Source: an uncultured Collinsella sp. (GTDB taxonomy: Bacteria > Actinomycetota > Coriobacteriia > Coriobacteriales > Coriobacteriaceae). From it: 64,000 nucleotides of DNA. Location: NCBI GenBank assembly GCA_902496455.1, contig CABVAY010000005.1, positions 5,092 through 69,091 on the forward strand, given 5' to 3'. Below the pieces are notes generated by a model, which had not been told where the DNA came from, did not search any database, and saw only the letters and a list, made by a program, of their open reading frames with translations. The first letter of the stretch is position 1; the number at the start of each line of letters is the position of its first letter. The translations under genes and the position numbers were made by a program. Positions 50,888-58,846 of the stretch are shown piece after piece.

Positions 50888-53461
50888 CTAGAACGTCTGC
50901 TCGTAGTCGCTGTGCTTTTTGGCCGAACGCACCAGGAACTCCTGGTTGGTGTTGGTGCCCTTAAGACCCTTGATAAACGATGCGGCCGCGCGCTCGGTGT
51001 TGTTCATGCCGGCAAGAATGCGACGTAGACCAAAGACAAACGGACGCATCTGCTCGTCGACCAACAGGTCCTCGTTACGCGTACCGGAGGCAACGGGGTC
51101 GATAGCCGGGAAGATGCGGCGGTCGGCCAGGTCGCGGTCGAGCTTGAGCTCCATGTTGCCGGTGCCCTTGAACTCCTCAAAGATGACCTCGTCCATCTTT
51201 GAACCGGTGTCGATGAGGGCAGAGGCCAGGATGGTGAGCGAGCCACCGTTCTCGATATTACGGGCTGCGCCCAAGAAGCGCTTGGGAGGATACAGTGCCG
51301 CCGAATCGACGCCGCCCGAAAGGATGCGGCCTGAGGCGGGCGCCGCCAAGTTGTAGGCGCGGGCAAGACGCGTGATGGAGTCGAGCACCACCACGACGTC
51401 GCCGCCCAGCTCCACGATGCGCTTGGCGCGCTCGATGACGAGCTCCGCCACGCGAGTGTGGTTGTCGGCGGGCATATCGAAGGTCGACGCCACAACCTCG
51501 CCCTTGATGGAACGCTGCATATCGGTGACCTCTTCGGGGCGCTCGTCGACGAGCAAGCAGATGAGGTGCACCTCGGGGTTGTTAATCGAGATAGACTGGC
51601 AGATCTTCTTGAGGATCGTGGTCTTGCCGGCCTTGGGCGGGGACACGATCAGGCCACGCTGACCCTTGCCAATCGGCGACACGATGTCGATGGCGCGACC
51701 GGTAATGGAGTCCTTGCCGTGCTCCATGCGCAGCGGCTCGTTGGGATAGACCGGGGTGAGGTCACCAAACTTGGGGCGGTTGCGAATCTGCTCGGGGTCT
51801 AGACCGTTGACGGTCGTGATTTTGGCGAGGCCGGCGCGCTTGTCGCCGCCGCGCGAAGGACGAAGCGAGCCCTCGATGACGTCGCCCGTGCGCAGACGCG
51901 CGGAGCGGATGAGGTAGGCGGGGACGAAGGCGTCGTCGTTGGACTTCATGTAACCGTGGGCATGGATGATACCGGAGCTGTCCGGACGAATCTGCAGGAT
52001 GCCCTTGATGTCGCGGAAGCCCTCGGCCTTCGCGGCGGTGACGTAGATCTCCTCGACGAGCTCGGCTTTCTTCTTGCCGGTCGTCTCAATCTCGAACTCC
52101 TTGGCCTTCTCGCGCAGTTCGGCGACCTTCATGGCCGCAAGTTCCTCACGCGAAAGCGTGGGCTCGGTGGGGGCGGCGTTGCGCTCCTTGTTGCGCTGTT
52201 TGCGATCGCGCTGGCGGTTGCGACGGTCGTTGTTGCGGTCGTCCTTGCGCTCGCTGCGGTCGTCATTGCGCTTGTGCTGGCGACGGTTGGGGCGAGCGCC
52301 GTCTTCGGCCTCGGCGGGCGCGGCGCCATCGGTTGCGGCGGCGTCGGCGTTAGCCACAGTATCATCGCTGGCCTCGGCCTTGGAATCGCCCTGCAGCTCG
52401 GCCTCGGCCTGCTGCTCGGACGCCTTGGCCTTAGCGGACTTCTTACGACCGCGCTTGGGCTTCTCAGACGCAGGCTGTTCGACGTCCTGGGGCTCGGCGG
52501 CGTCAGTCGATGCATCGGCGGTCGTCTCGGCGGAATCCTCGGACGCAACCTTCTTGGCAGACTTAGCCTTGGACGTGCGCTTAGCAGCAGTGCGACGGCT
52601 GCGACCGGGACGGAGGTCGGCGGGCTCGACATCGGCGGGAGCGGCCTCGGAAGTCGTAGCATCCTGGACGGGCGCGTCGGCGGCGGTTGCAGACTCGGCG
52701 GTCGCCGCAGCATCCCGAGCGGCGGCGGCTGCGGCTGCGGCCTTCTCGGCCTCGACGAAGGCCTTGGGCTTGCGACCGCGACGGTGCGGGCGCAAAGCCG
52801 GATCGACAACGGGAACTTCGCTGGCCTCGACAGGCGCAGCGGGCTCAACAGGCGATGTGCCCTCCCCTGCCGCGGAACGGACCGAAGCCTCAGTGAGCTC
52901 GGGGGTTACCTGATCGGCAACCTGCTCGGCCTTAGCAGCCGTGCGACGGCGTGTGCGCGGTACCGACTTCTCGGTCGGCTGGTCGGCGACAGGGGTCTCG
53001 GTGGCGGCAGGCGTCTCGGGCACAGACGGAGCTGCAAGCTCGGTCAGAGCCGCGGCCTCGCGCTCGGCAGCACGACGGCGGGCGCGCACCACCTGAGCCT
53101 CGCTAATCTGCGCCAACGCACGTGCCTGCGCGACCTCATCGGAAATCGGCGCCGAGGAGTCAGCTGCAACGGTGCGCTTGACGCGCGTCATGCGCGTGGT
53201 ACGGCGCTTGGGCTTGGTGACCTCCTCGCCGTCAGCAGCAGGCTTGGCCGTGCGGCGCGTACGCTTGGGCTTTGCCGGAGCAGCCTCCTCACCAGTTGCA
53301 GGCACGGCCTTCTCAGCCGTTGCAGGCGTAGGCGTCGAAGCAGCCTTAGGCGTCTCAGGAGCCGAGGCATGCGCGGGCGCCGCGACCTGGTCCGACGCAA
53401 CCGGTGCAGCGGGAGCGGCTTGCGTCGTCGTTATTTCGTTTTCTTGCTGTTGATCAGACAC
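50888..53461 (-). CDS. rho: Transcription termination factor Rho with long N-terminal extension
   Basis: An 857-aa Rho; E. coli Rho is 419 aa. GTG 53461 is used. Residues ~1-440 are an Ala/Glu/Pro/Lys-rich, repetitive and probably disordered extension (runs such as KPKRTRRTA, KPKRRTTRMTRVKRT, and a basic RKDDRNNDRRNRQRDR stretch). Actinobacterial Rho proteins often carry such regions, which bind RNA. Then the Rho_N helical domain (LREKAKEFEIETTGKKKAEL), the cold-shock-like RNA domain (KGILQIRPDSSGIIHAHGYM), Walker A in SPPKAGKTTILKK, Walker B in VVVVLDSITRLARAY and the C-terminal arginine-finger region (SGTRNEDLL). It ends transcripts by helicase action. Monocistronic with its own terminator. 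Confidence 0.95.
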   Translation of the reverse strand: MSDQQQENEITTTQAAPAAPVASDQVAAPAHASAPETPKAASTPTPATAEKAVPATGEEAAPAKPKRTRRTAKPAADGEEVTKPKRRTTRMTRVKRTVAADSSAPISDEVAQARALAQISEAQVVRARRRAAEREAAALTELAAPSVPETPAATETPVADQPTEKSVPRTRRRTAAKAEQVADQVTPELTEASVRSAAGEGTSPVEPAAPVEASEVPVVDPALRPHRRGRKPKAFVEAEKAAAAAAAARDAAATAESATAADAPVQDATTSEAAPADVEPADLRPGRSRRTAAKRTSKAKSAKKVASEDSAETTADASTDAAEPQDVEQPASEKPKRGRKKSAKAKASEQQAEAELQGDSKAEASDDTVANADAAATDGAAPAEAEDGARPNRRQHKRNDDRSERKDDRNNDRRNRQRDRKQRNKERNAAPTEPTLSREELAAMKVAELREKAKEFEIETTGKKKAELVEEIYVTAAKAEGFRDIKGILQIRPDSSGIIHAHGYMKSNDDAFVPAYLIRSARLRTGDVIEGSLRPSRGGDKRAGLAKITTVNGLDPEQIRNRPKFGDLTPVYPNEPLRMEHGKDSITGRAIDIVSPIGKGQRGLIVSPPKAGKTTILKKICQSISINNPEVHLICLLVDERPEEVTDMQRSIKGEVVASTFDMPADNHTRVAELVIERAKRIVELGGDVVVVLDSITRLARAYNLAAPASGRILSGGVDSAALYPPKRFLGAARNIENGGSLTILASALIDTGSKMDEVIFEEFKGTGNMELKLDRDLADRRIFPAIDPVASGTRNEDLLVDEQMRPFVFGLRRILAGMNNTERAAASFIKGLKGTNTNQEFLVRSAKKHSDYEQTF

Positions 53462-53726
53462 AGTGTTTGCTCAACTTTCTTTTCAAGCCCTGTGATCACA
53501 TGCTCCCTGCATAAACCTTCAGGGCGGCTAAACAGTCTAGCTCCGTCAAATACCGACGGACATCATTGATCTGTATCGAGATATTTGCGTCATATACGCA
53601 GCGTTAGTGTAACACAACCGCAACCACCTGCAACTTAGTCATTGAGGACGTTCTTAAACGACTAGTCAAAAGGGACAATCTTTGGTTTAACACCCACAAA
53701 TCTGACTGCCTCCGCCAAAACTGTGG

Positions 53727-53858
53727 CGGTTTACTACGATGAATCGCTCAACCGCGATCACTCCGAAACTTGTTGAACTAAAACCGCAGGTAGATGCCTT
53801 GCACTTTTTTGCGAAAAGCCGGCGTAGTTGGAATTTCTCATTTCATCGTAGTAAACCG
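53727..53858. repeat. Long inverted repeat in the rho-argS gap
   Basis: CGGTTTACTACGATGAA (53727-53743) is the perfect reverse complement of TTCATCGTAGTAAACCG (53842-53858), 17 bp with 98 bp between; imperfect pairing extends outward to about 28 nt. No gene is visible in 53462-53913. It looks like a mobile or regulatory palindromic element, not a terminator. Confidence 0.7.
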
Positions 53859-53911
53859 GCATAGTTTCGTATTTCCAGCAGTTCCAAATTCGTCAATACG
53901 TCGGCGTTTGC

Positions 53912-53944
53912 AAAAAGCCCGACCTCCGTGGGAGATCGGGCTTT
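53912..53944 (-). terminator. Rho-independent terminator of argS
   Basis: AAAGCCCGA (53914-53922) pairs with TCGGGCTTT (53936-53944), extended by GACCTC/GGAGATC pairing; the minus strand ends in CTTTTTG. Confidence 0.82.
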
Positions 53945-53989
53945 CAAGGCTTAGTTAAACCAAGTCTGTACGGTCAAATGACCCGTAGC

Positions 53990-55843
53990 TTACATCTGCT
54001 CGGGCGCGGAAACGCCAACGAGGGTGAGCACCAGGGCGAGCGTCACGCGGACGGCATCGCAAGCGGCCAGACGGGCACGCGAAAGCTCGGGGTCGACGGG
54101 ACGGCCCTCGCTCGGCAGCACCTGGCAGGCAGCGTAGAAGCTGTGGAAGTCGCCGGCAAGCTCCTCGGCAAAGTGCGTCAGACGGAACGGGGCGCGGTCG
54201 CGAGCGCAGCTGGCGATGAGGTCGGTGAGCTCGTTGAGCTTACGCGAAAGGGCGAGCTCGGTCGGGTCGGTCAGCAGCGAGTAATCGACGTTCTCACCGA
54301 TGGCCTTGGCGGCGACGGCCTTCATGCCCATCTCGTCAGCCTGCTCGGGCGTAACGTCGGCGGCACGGCGCAGAATGGAGCACACGCGGGCGTGAGCGTA
54401 CTGCACGTAGTACACCGGGTTGGAGTTGTCGCGCTTCTTGACGGCCTCGATATCGAAGTCGACCATCTGGTTGGAGCTCTTGGAGATGAGCGTGTAACGG
54501 GCAGCGTCGGAGCCGACCTCGTCGACGAGCTCCTGCAGGGTCACCATGGTGCCCTTGCGCTTGGACATACGGACGGGCTTGCCGTTGCGCAGCAGGTTGA
54601 CGAGCTGGCCCAGCAGAACCTCAAACTTGCCGGGGTAGCCCAGAGCGTCGCAGACGCAGCGGACGCGCTCGATGTAGCCGTGGTGGTCGGCGCCCCAGAT
54701 GTCGATGACGTGGTCGACGCGCTGGAACTTATCCCAGTGATAGGCGACGTCGGAGGCAAAGTAGGTGTACTCGCCGTCGGACTTGATCAGGACGCGGTCC
54801 TTGTCATCGCCCAGGTCGGTGGAGCGGAACCACAGGGCGCCGTCCTTGGTGTAGAGGTAGCCCATCTTGTCGAGCTTCTCAAAAGCGCGGTCGACGGCGG
54901 AGGTGCCGGCGGTCTCGCCCTCGGTGTCCTTCACGTACAGGGAGCGCTCGGAGAACCAACGATCGAAGTCGCAGTTAACGGCGTGGCAAAGGTCGCGCAT
55001 GTTGTCGACCATCTTTACGTAGCCGCGCTCGCGGAAGCTCTCCATGCGCTCCTGCGGATCGGCGTTGACCCACTTATCGCCATCGGTGCGCCAGAACTCG
55101 GCGGCCTCATCGATGATGTAGTCGCCGCCGTAGGAGTCCTTGCCCAGGGTCTCGGCAAAGTTGTCCTGGTACGGATGGGTCTCGGGATGCTCGTCGTTCT
55201 CATCGGCAACGAAGGCGTCGCGGTCAGCGATCAGCAGCTTGTGAGCCTCGTCGATATCCACGCCCTGCTTGGCGATGATGTCGGCAAGCTGCATATAGCG
55301 CGTGCTGATGGAGTTGCCGAAGGTGTTCATCTGAGAGCCGTGGTCATTGATGTAGAACTCACGCTGGATGTCGTAACCGGCGTGATCCATAACACGGCAG
55401 AGGGAGTCACCCAGAGCGGCCCAGCGGCCATGGCCGATGTGCATGGGGCCGACGGGGTTGGCGGAGACGAACTCGACCTGGGTCTTCAAGCCGCCACCGA
55501 CGTTGGACTTAGCGAAGTCCATGCCCTTCTCGCGGGCCTCGCCAAAGATGGCATTCTTGACAGCAACGGAAAGGTAGAAGTTGATGAAGCCGGGGCCTGC
55601 GATCTCGACCTTCTCAATCGCGGGGTCCTCGGGCATATGGGCAACGATGGCCTCGGCGATCTTACGCGGGGCGCAGTGGGCCAGCTTGGCGGACTTCAGG
55701 GCCATGGTAGAGGTCCACTCGCCATGAGAAGTGTCAGCCGGTCGCTCGATAGCGCAATCGTCAAGTTCAAATGCGGAAAGGTCGCCGGCCTCCTGGGCCG
55801 CAGCAAGCGCAGCGCGTACCAGCTCTTCAATCTTCTCGGGCAT
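53990..55843 (-). CDS. argS: Arginyl-tRNA synthetase
   Basis: A 617-aa class I enzyme. ATG 55843 has AAGGAGGATCT upstream; a longer frame to 55972 lacks a ribosome site. Signatures: VSANPVGPMHIGHGRWAALG (HIGH motif), MSKRKGTMVTLQELVDEVG (KMSKS-type motif), and the C-terminal all-helical anticodon-binding domain (LLTDPTELALSRKLNELTDL, ACQVLPSEGRPVDPELSRAR). The extra ~40 residues relative to E. coli lie mainly in the DDHEHPETHPYQDNFAETLG region, seen in other actinobacterial ArgRS. It charges tRNA-Arg. Its terminator lies 45 nt downstream. Confidence 0.97.
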   Translation of the reverse strand: MPEKIEELVRAALAAAQEAGDLSAFELDDCAIERPADTSHGEWTSTMALKSAKLAHCAPRKIAEAIVAHMPEDPAIEKVEIAGPGFINFYLSVAVKNAIFGEAREKGMDFAKSNVGGGLKTQVEFVSANPVGPMHIGHGRWAALGDSLCRVMDHAGYDIQREFYINDHGSQMNTFGNSISTRYMQLADIIAKQGVDIDEAHKLLIADRDAFVADENDEHPETHPYQDNFAETLGKDSYGGDYIIDEAAEFWRTDGDKWVNADPQERMESFRERGYVKMVDNMRDLCHAVNCDFDRWFSERSLYVKDTEGETAGTSAVDRAFEKLDKMGYLYTKDGALWFRSTDLGDDKDRVLIKSDGEYTYFASDVAYHWDKFQRVDHVIDIWGADHHGYIERVRCVCDALGYPGKFEVLLGQLVNLLRNGKPVRMSKRKGTMVTLQELVDEVGSDAARYTLISKSSNQMVDFDIEAVKKRDNSNPVYYVQYAHARVCSILRRAADVTPEQADEMGMKAVAAKAIGENVDYSLLTDPTELALSRKLNELTDLIASCARDRAPFRLTHFAEELAGDFHSFYAACQVLPSEGRPVDPELSRARLAACDAVRVTLALVLTLVGVSAPEQM

Positions 55844-56185
55844 AGATCCTCCTTGTGTTAAAGCCCCCGAGCTCTTGGTCACTCGTAGGGCAAAAGCCAG
55901 AGTTTGTAGCACTCTATCACAAGCGACGGGCACTGTCGCAGGGTAAAGCCAATCGATATTGCATATGCACAAAATTGACTACAGCTTGTATGGAGTCACT
56001 CAAAGATGCCGGTCTGCCTGCAGATTATGCAAGCGTTGAAAATGCATAAAGGTGTGAATGAGCTGCGTCTGTTATCGAATACTCTTACCTATCGGAGTTG
56101 TGTGCTTTTCCTGCATAAAGTAAGGGTTTGCGCACGTCAGCGTGTTATTCTAGTCATACGTAAATTCGTATAAGTTGGAGGTAGC
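55844..56185. other. Divergent promoter region argS / carD
   Basis: No gene is seen. TATTCT at about 56146-56151 is a -10 candidate for carD, and AAGTTGGAGGTAGC at the end is its ribosome site. A 19-codon frame beginning at 55990 (MESLKDAGLPADYASVENA) has no ribosome site and I do not call it. Confidence 0.4.
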
Positions 56186-56671
56186 ATGTTCTCAATCGGT
56201 CAACACGTCATTCATCCGGGTCAGGGAGTCTGCACCGTCGTCGGTTTTAGGGACGACACACCGCAGCCCATGCTGCTGCTCGAGACCAAGCAGGGACATG
56301 CGCAGACGATCCTCATGTACCCCGTGGCGCAGGCCGACCGTTTGCACGCCGCCATCTCTCAGCAAGATGCCGAGCACCTGCTGAGCCACTATGACGAGCT
56401 GGAGTGCGACACCTTTACCGAGCGCAACAGCTCACTTGAGGAGACGCACTTTAAACAGCAGCTCAAGCTGGGCGCGCCCGAGACGGTCCGCGTGGCAAAG
56501 ACCATGATGCACCGCATTCGCCAGGCCGAGGAAGCTGATAAAAAGCCCAGCTCCTACTACATGCGCGTACTCAAGGAAGCCAAACGCCGCTCCATCGAGG
56601 AGTTCGCTGTGGCCTTGGGCGTCACCGAGGAGGACGCTGAAGCCCGCCTAGCCCAAGCCGCCCTCAACTAA
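56186..56671 (+). CDS. CarD-family transcription regulator
   Basis: A 161-aa protein from ATG 56186 (TTGGAGG upstream). The N-terminal ~60 residues are the RNAP-interacting domain: FSIGQHVIHPGQGVCTVVGF then LLLETKQGHAQTILMYPV. The C-terminal half is a helical DNA-binding domain (APETVRVAKTMMHRIRQAEE, PSSYYMRVLKEAKRRSIEEF). CarD binds the beta subunit and stabilises open complexes, especially at rRNA promoters; length and layout match mycobacterial CarD (162 aa), though the C-terminal half is diverged. Monocistronic: a hairpin terminator follows 12 nt after the stop. Confidence 0.86.
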   Translation: MFSIGQHVIHPGQGVCTVVGFRDDTPQPMLLLETKQGHAQTILMYPVAQADRLHAAISQQDAEHLLSHYDELECDTFTERNSSLEETHFKQQLKLGAPETVRVAKTMMHRIRQAEEADKKPSSYYMRVLKEAKRRSIEEFAVALGVTEEDAEARLAQAALN

Positions 56672-56683
56672 CCCAACCGCGCC

Positions 56684-56724
56684 AAAACCACCACAAAGGG
56701 GACAGGCACCTTTGTGGTGGTTTT
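56684..56724. terminator. 16-bp palindromic terminator, copy 1
   Basis: AAAACCACCACAAAGG (56684-56699) pairs perfectly with CCTTTGTGGTGGTTTT (56709-56724), 9-nt loop GGACAGGCA. The A/T ends on both sides make it work in either direction. A second copy lies at 57394-57434. Confidence 0.88.
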
Positions 56725-56778
56725 CTTGTTCTAGTAGTATTCATTCTTATCGATACCCACGAGCACAAGGAGTCTCCT

Positions 56779-57378
56779 ATGGCAGAGCCGCTTACCGCCG
56801 GAATCACCCGCGACCGCGCGTTCGAACTGCTCAACGAGCACAACAAGGACCCGTTCCACATCACCCATGGCGAGACGGTCGAGGGCACTATGCGCTACTT
56901 TGCGCGCGAGTTCGACCCCGAGAACGAGGAGTTTTGGGGCATCGTCGGTCTGCTGCACGACCTGGATTGGGAGGAGCATGAGGACGACCCCATGAACCAC
57001 ACCATCTATGCTGCCGAGATTCTTGAGGGCGAAGGTGCGTCTCCCGAGCTCATTCACGCCATCCAGACGCACACGTCCGACTTCAACACCTCGCTGCCCA
57101 AGCCCGAGCTGCAGATGGAAAAGATCCTGTTTGCCTGCGATGAGCTCACCGGCCTGATCGGCGCTGCAGTCATCATGCGCCCGAGCAAGAGCGTTATGGA
57201 CTTTACGACCAAGTCGCTCAAGAAGAAGTTCAAGGACAAGCGCTTTGCCGCCGGCTGCTCGCGCGACGTGATTACGCAGGGCGCCGAGATGCTGGGTTGG
57301 GAGCTACCCGAACTCTTTGACCGCACCATCGCGGCCATGCAGTCCTTCGCCCCCGACCGCGATACCTTCCAGGCCTAA
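56779..57378 (+). CDS. HD-domain protein (putative phosphohydrolase)
   Basis: A 199-aa soluble protein from ATG 56779. HITHGETVEGTMRYFAREF gives the first His, LLHDLDWEEHEDDP the HD pair and later HAIQTHTSDF a further His, consistent with an HD-type metal site. The remaining helices (KKFKDKRFAAGCSRDVITQG) fit the fold. Proteins of this sort are often annotated as hydrolase of the HD superfamily; the substrate is unknown. It lies between two copies of the same terminator palindrome, so it is transcribed alone. Confidence 0.8.
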   Translation: MAEPLTAGITRDRAFELLNEHNKDPFHITHGETVEGTMRYFAREFDPENEEFWGIVGLLHDLDWEEHEDDPMNHTIYAAEILEGEGASPELIHAIQTHTSDFNTSLPKPELQMEKILFACDELTGLIGAAVIMRPSKSVMDFTTKSLKKKFKDKRFAAGCSRDVITQGAEMLGWELPELFDRTIAAMQSFAPDRDTFQA

Positions 57379-57393
57379 CCGCCCACGCCACCT

Positions 57394-57435
57394 AAAACCA
57401 CCACAAAGGAGAAAGGCACCTTTGTGGTGGTTTTT
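57394..57435. terminator. 16-bp palindromic terminator, copy 2
   Basis: AAAACCACCACAAAGG (57394-57409) pairs with CCTTTGTGGTGGTTTT (57419-57434), loop AGAAAGGCA, followed by T. It separates the plus-strand HD gene from the minus-strand proA and can terminate both. Confidence 0.9.
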
Positions 57436-57447
57436 CTTGCGCGGGCG

Positions 57448-58734
57448 TTAGGGGCGGACCTGGCCGGTGCCGCGGAGCTTGTATTTGTAGGTGGTGAGGG
57501 CCTCGGCGGCAAAGGGGCCACGGGCGTGGAGCTTTTGGGTCGAGATGCCGATCTCGGCGCCCAGGCCAAACTCGCCGCCGTCGGTGAAGCGCGTGCTGGC
57601 GTTGGCGTACACGGCCGAGGCATCGACCGCATCCAGGAAGCGCTCGCAAGCATCCGTGTCCTCGGCAACGATGGCCTCGGAGTGCATCGTGCCGTAGCGG
57701 TTGATGTGTGCGATGGCCTCGTCCTCGTTTGCCACGACCTTCACGCTCATCTCGAGCGCCAGGTACTCGCGACCCCAGTCCTCCTCAGTCGCGGCGACGT
57801 AGTCATCGCCCTCCACAAAGCCGGCGTCGGCGCACGCGGCGCACGTGGCCTCGTCGCCGTGAATGAGCACGCCGTGGTCGTGCAGCACGGCAACGACCGC
57901 AGGCAAAAACGCGTCGGCCACAGCACGGTCGACCAGCAGCGACTCGGCGGCATTGCACACGCCTACGCGCTGGGTCTTGGCATTAACGATAATGTTGAGT
58001 GCTTTATCAAAGTCGGCGGATTCATGCACATAGATGTGGCAGTTGCCCGTACCCGTCTCGATCACCGGCACGAGCGACTCGCGCACGCAGCGCTGGATCA
58101 GGCCTGCACCGCCGCGCGGAATGAGCACGTCGACAATACCGCGGAGCTTCATGAGCTCGCCAGTAGCCTCGCGGTCGGTGGACTCGATCATCGACACGGC
58201 CTCGCGCGGGAAGCCCTTGGCCTCGAGCGCATCGGCCAGCAGCTCAGAAATCATGGCACACGAGTGATAGGCCAGCGAGCCGCCGCGCAGAATGCAGGCG
58301 TTGCCGGTACGGATGCAGATGCCTGCGGCGTCGGCCGTCACGTTGGGGCGCGCCTCGTAGACCATAGCGACCAGGCCCAGCGGCACACTCACACGGGTCA
58401 GGTCCACGCCACTTGCAAGCACGCGGTGGTCGAGCACGCGGCCCACGGGATCGGGCAGCTCGGCGAGCTTTTCCAGGCCGGCGGCCATGCCCTCGACGCG
58501 CTCGGGCGTCAGCAGCAGGCGATCGAGCAGTCCGGCCGAGGTGCCCGCATCGCGCGCGGCGGACATATCGAGCTCGTTGGCGGCGACGATGGAGTCGACA
58601 CCGTTGCGCAGTACTGCGGCCATGGCGCGCACGGCCTCCTGGCGCTGCTCATCGCTCGCCGTGGCAAGCGAGGCCGACGCTGCCTTGGCGGCAACGGCAA
58701 GATCGTGGACATACGTGGCTATATCGACCGACAT
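57448..58734 (-). CDS. proA: Gamma-glutamyl phosphate reductase (glutamate-5-semialdehyde dehydrogenase)
   Basis: A 428-aa protein from ATG 58734 (AGAAAGGGCCGCCC upstream). It shows the ProA order: SVPLGLVAMVYEARPNVTAD, GNACILRGGSLAYHSCAMI, IPRGGAGLIQRCV, the catalytic Cys in TQRVGVCNAAESLLVDR, and the C-terminal YGTMHSEAIVAED and ASTRFTDGGEFGLGAEIGIS. It reduces glutamyl-5-phosphate with NADPH, the second step of proline synthesis. proB lies 1.7 kb away on the same strand, separated by an oppositely oriented peptidase gene, so they are not one operon. Confidence 0.96.
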   Translation of the reverse strand: MSVDIATYVHDLAVAAKAASASLATASDEQRQEAVRAMAAVLRNGVDSIVAANELDMSAARDAGTSAGLLDRLLLTPERVEGMAAGLEKLAELPDPVGRVLDHRVLASGVDLTRVSVPLGLVAMVYEARPNVTADAAGICIRTGNACILRGGSLAYHSCAMISELLADALEAKGFPREAVSMIESTDREATGELMKLRGIVDVLIPRGGAGLIQRCVRESLVPVIETGTGNCHIYVHESADFDKALNIIVNAKTQRVGVCNAAESLLVDRAVADAFLPAVVAVLHDHGVLIHGDEATCAACADAGFVEGDDYVAATEEDWGREYLALEMSVKVVANEDEAIAHINRYGTMHSEAIVAEDTDACERFLDAVDASAVYANASTRFTDGGEFGLGAEIGISTQKLHARGPFAAEALTTYKYKLRGTGQVRP

Positions 58735-58846
58735 GGGCGGCCCTTTCTCCTAGAAGTTTGCAACCATGGTAGCCGATTTGCGCATGGCCTCGCCCGCGGC
58801 GGTAGAATTGGTCAACCCGAAACACCGCAACGAACGGAAGACTCAC

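Noticed and set aside
51956..53569. 537-codon open frame antisense to rho
   Set aside because: High-GC antisense shadow of the Ala/Glu-rich rho 5' region; low-complexity translation, no ribosome site, and rho itself is certain.
53978..55861. 627-codon open frame antisense to argS
   Set aside because: Mirror frame of a clear ArgRS gene caused by codon bias; its boundaries match argS almost exactly and the translation has no family.
55990..56049. 19-codon leader peptide before carD
   Set aside because: No ribosome site, no attenuator-like hairpins after it and no regulatory codons.
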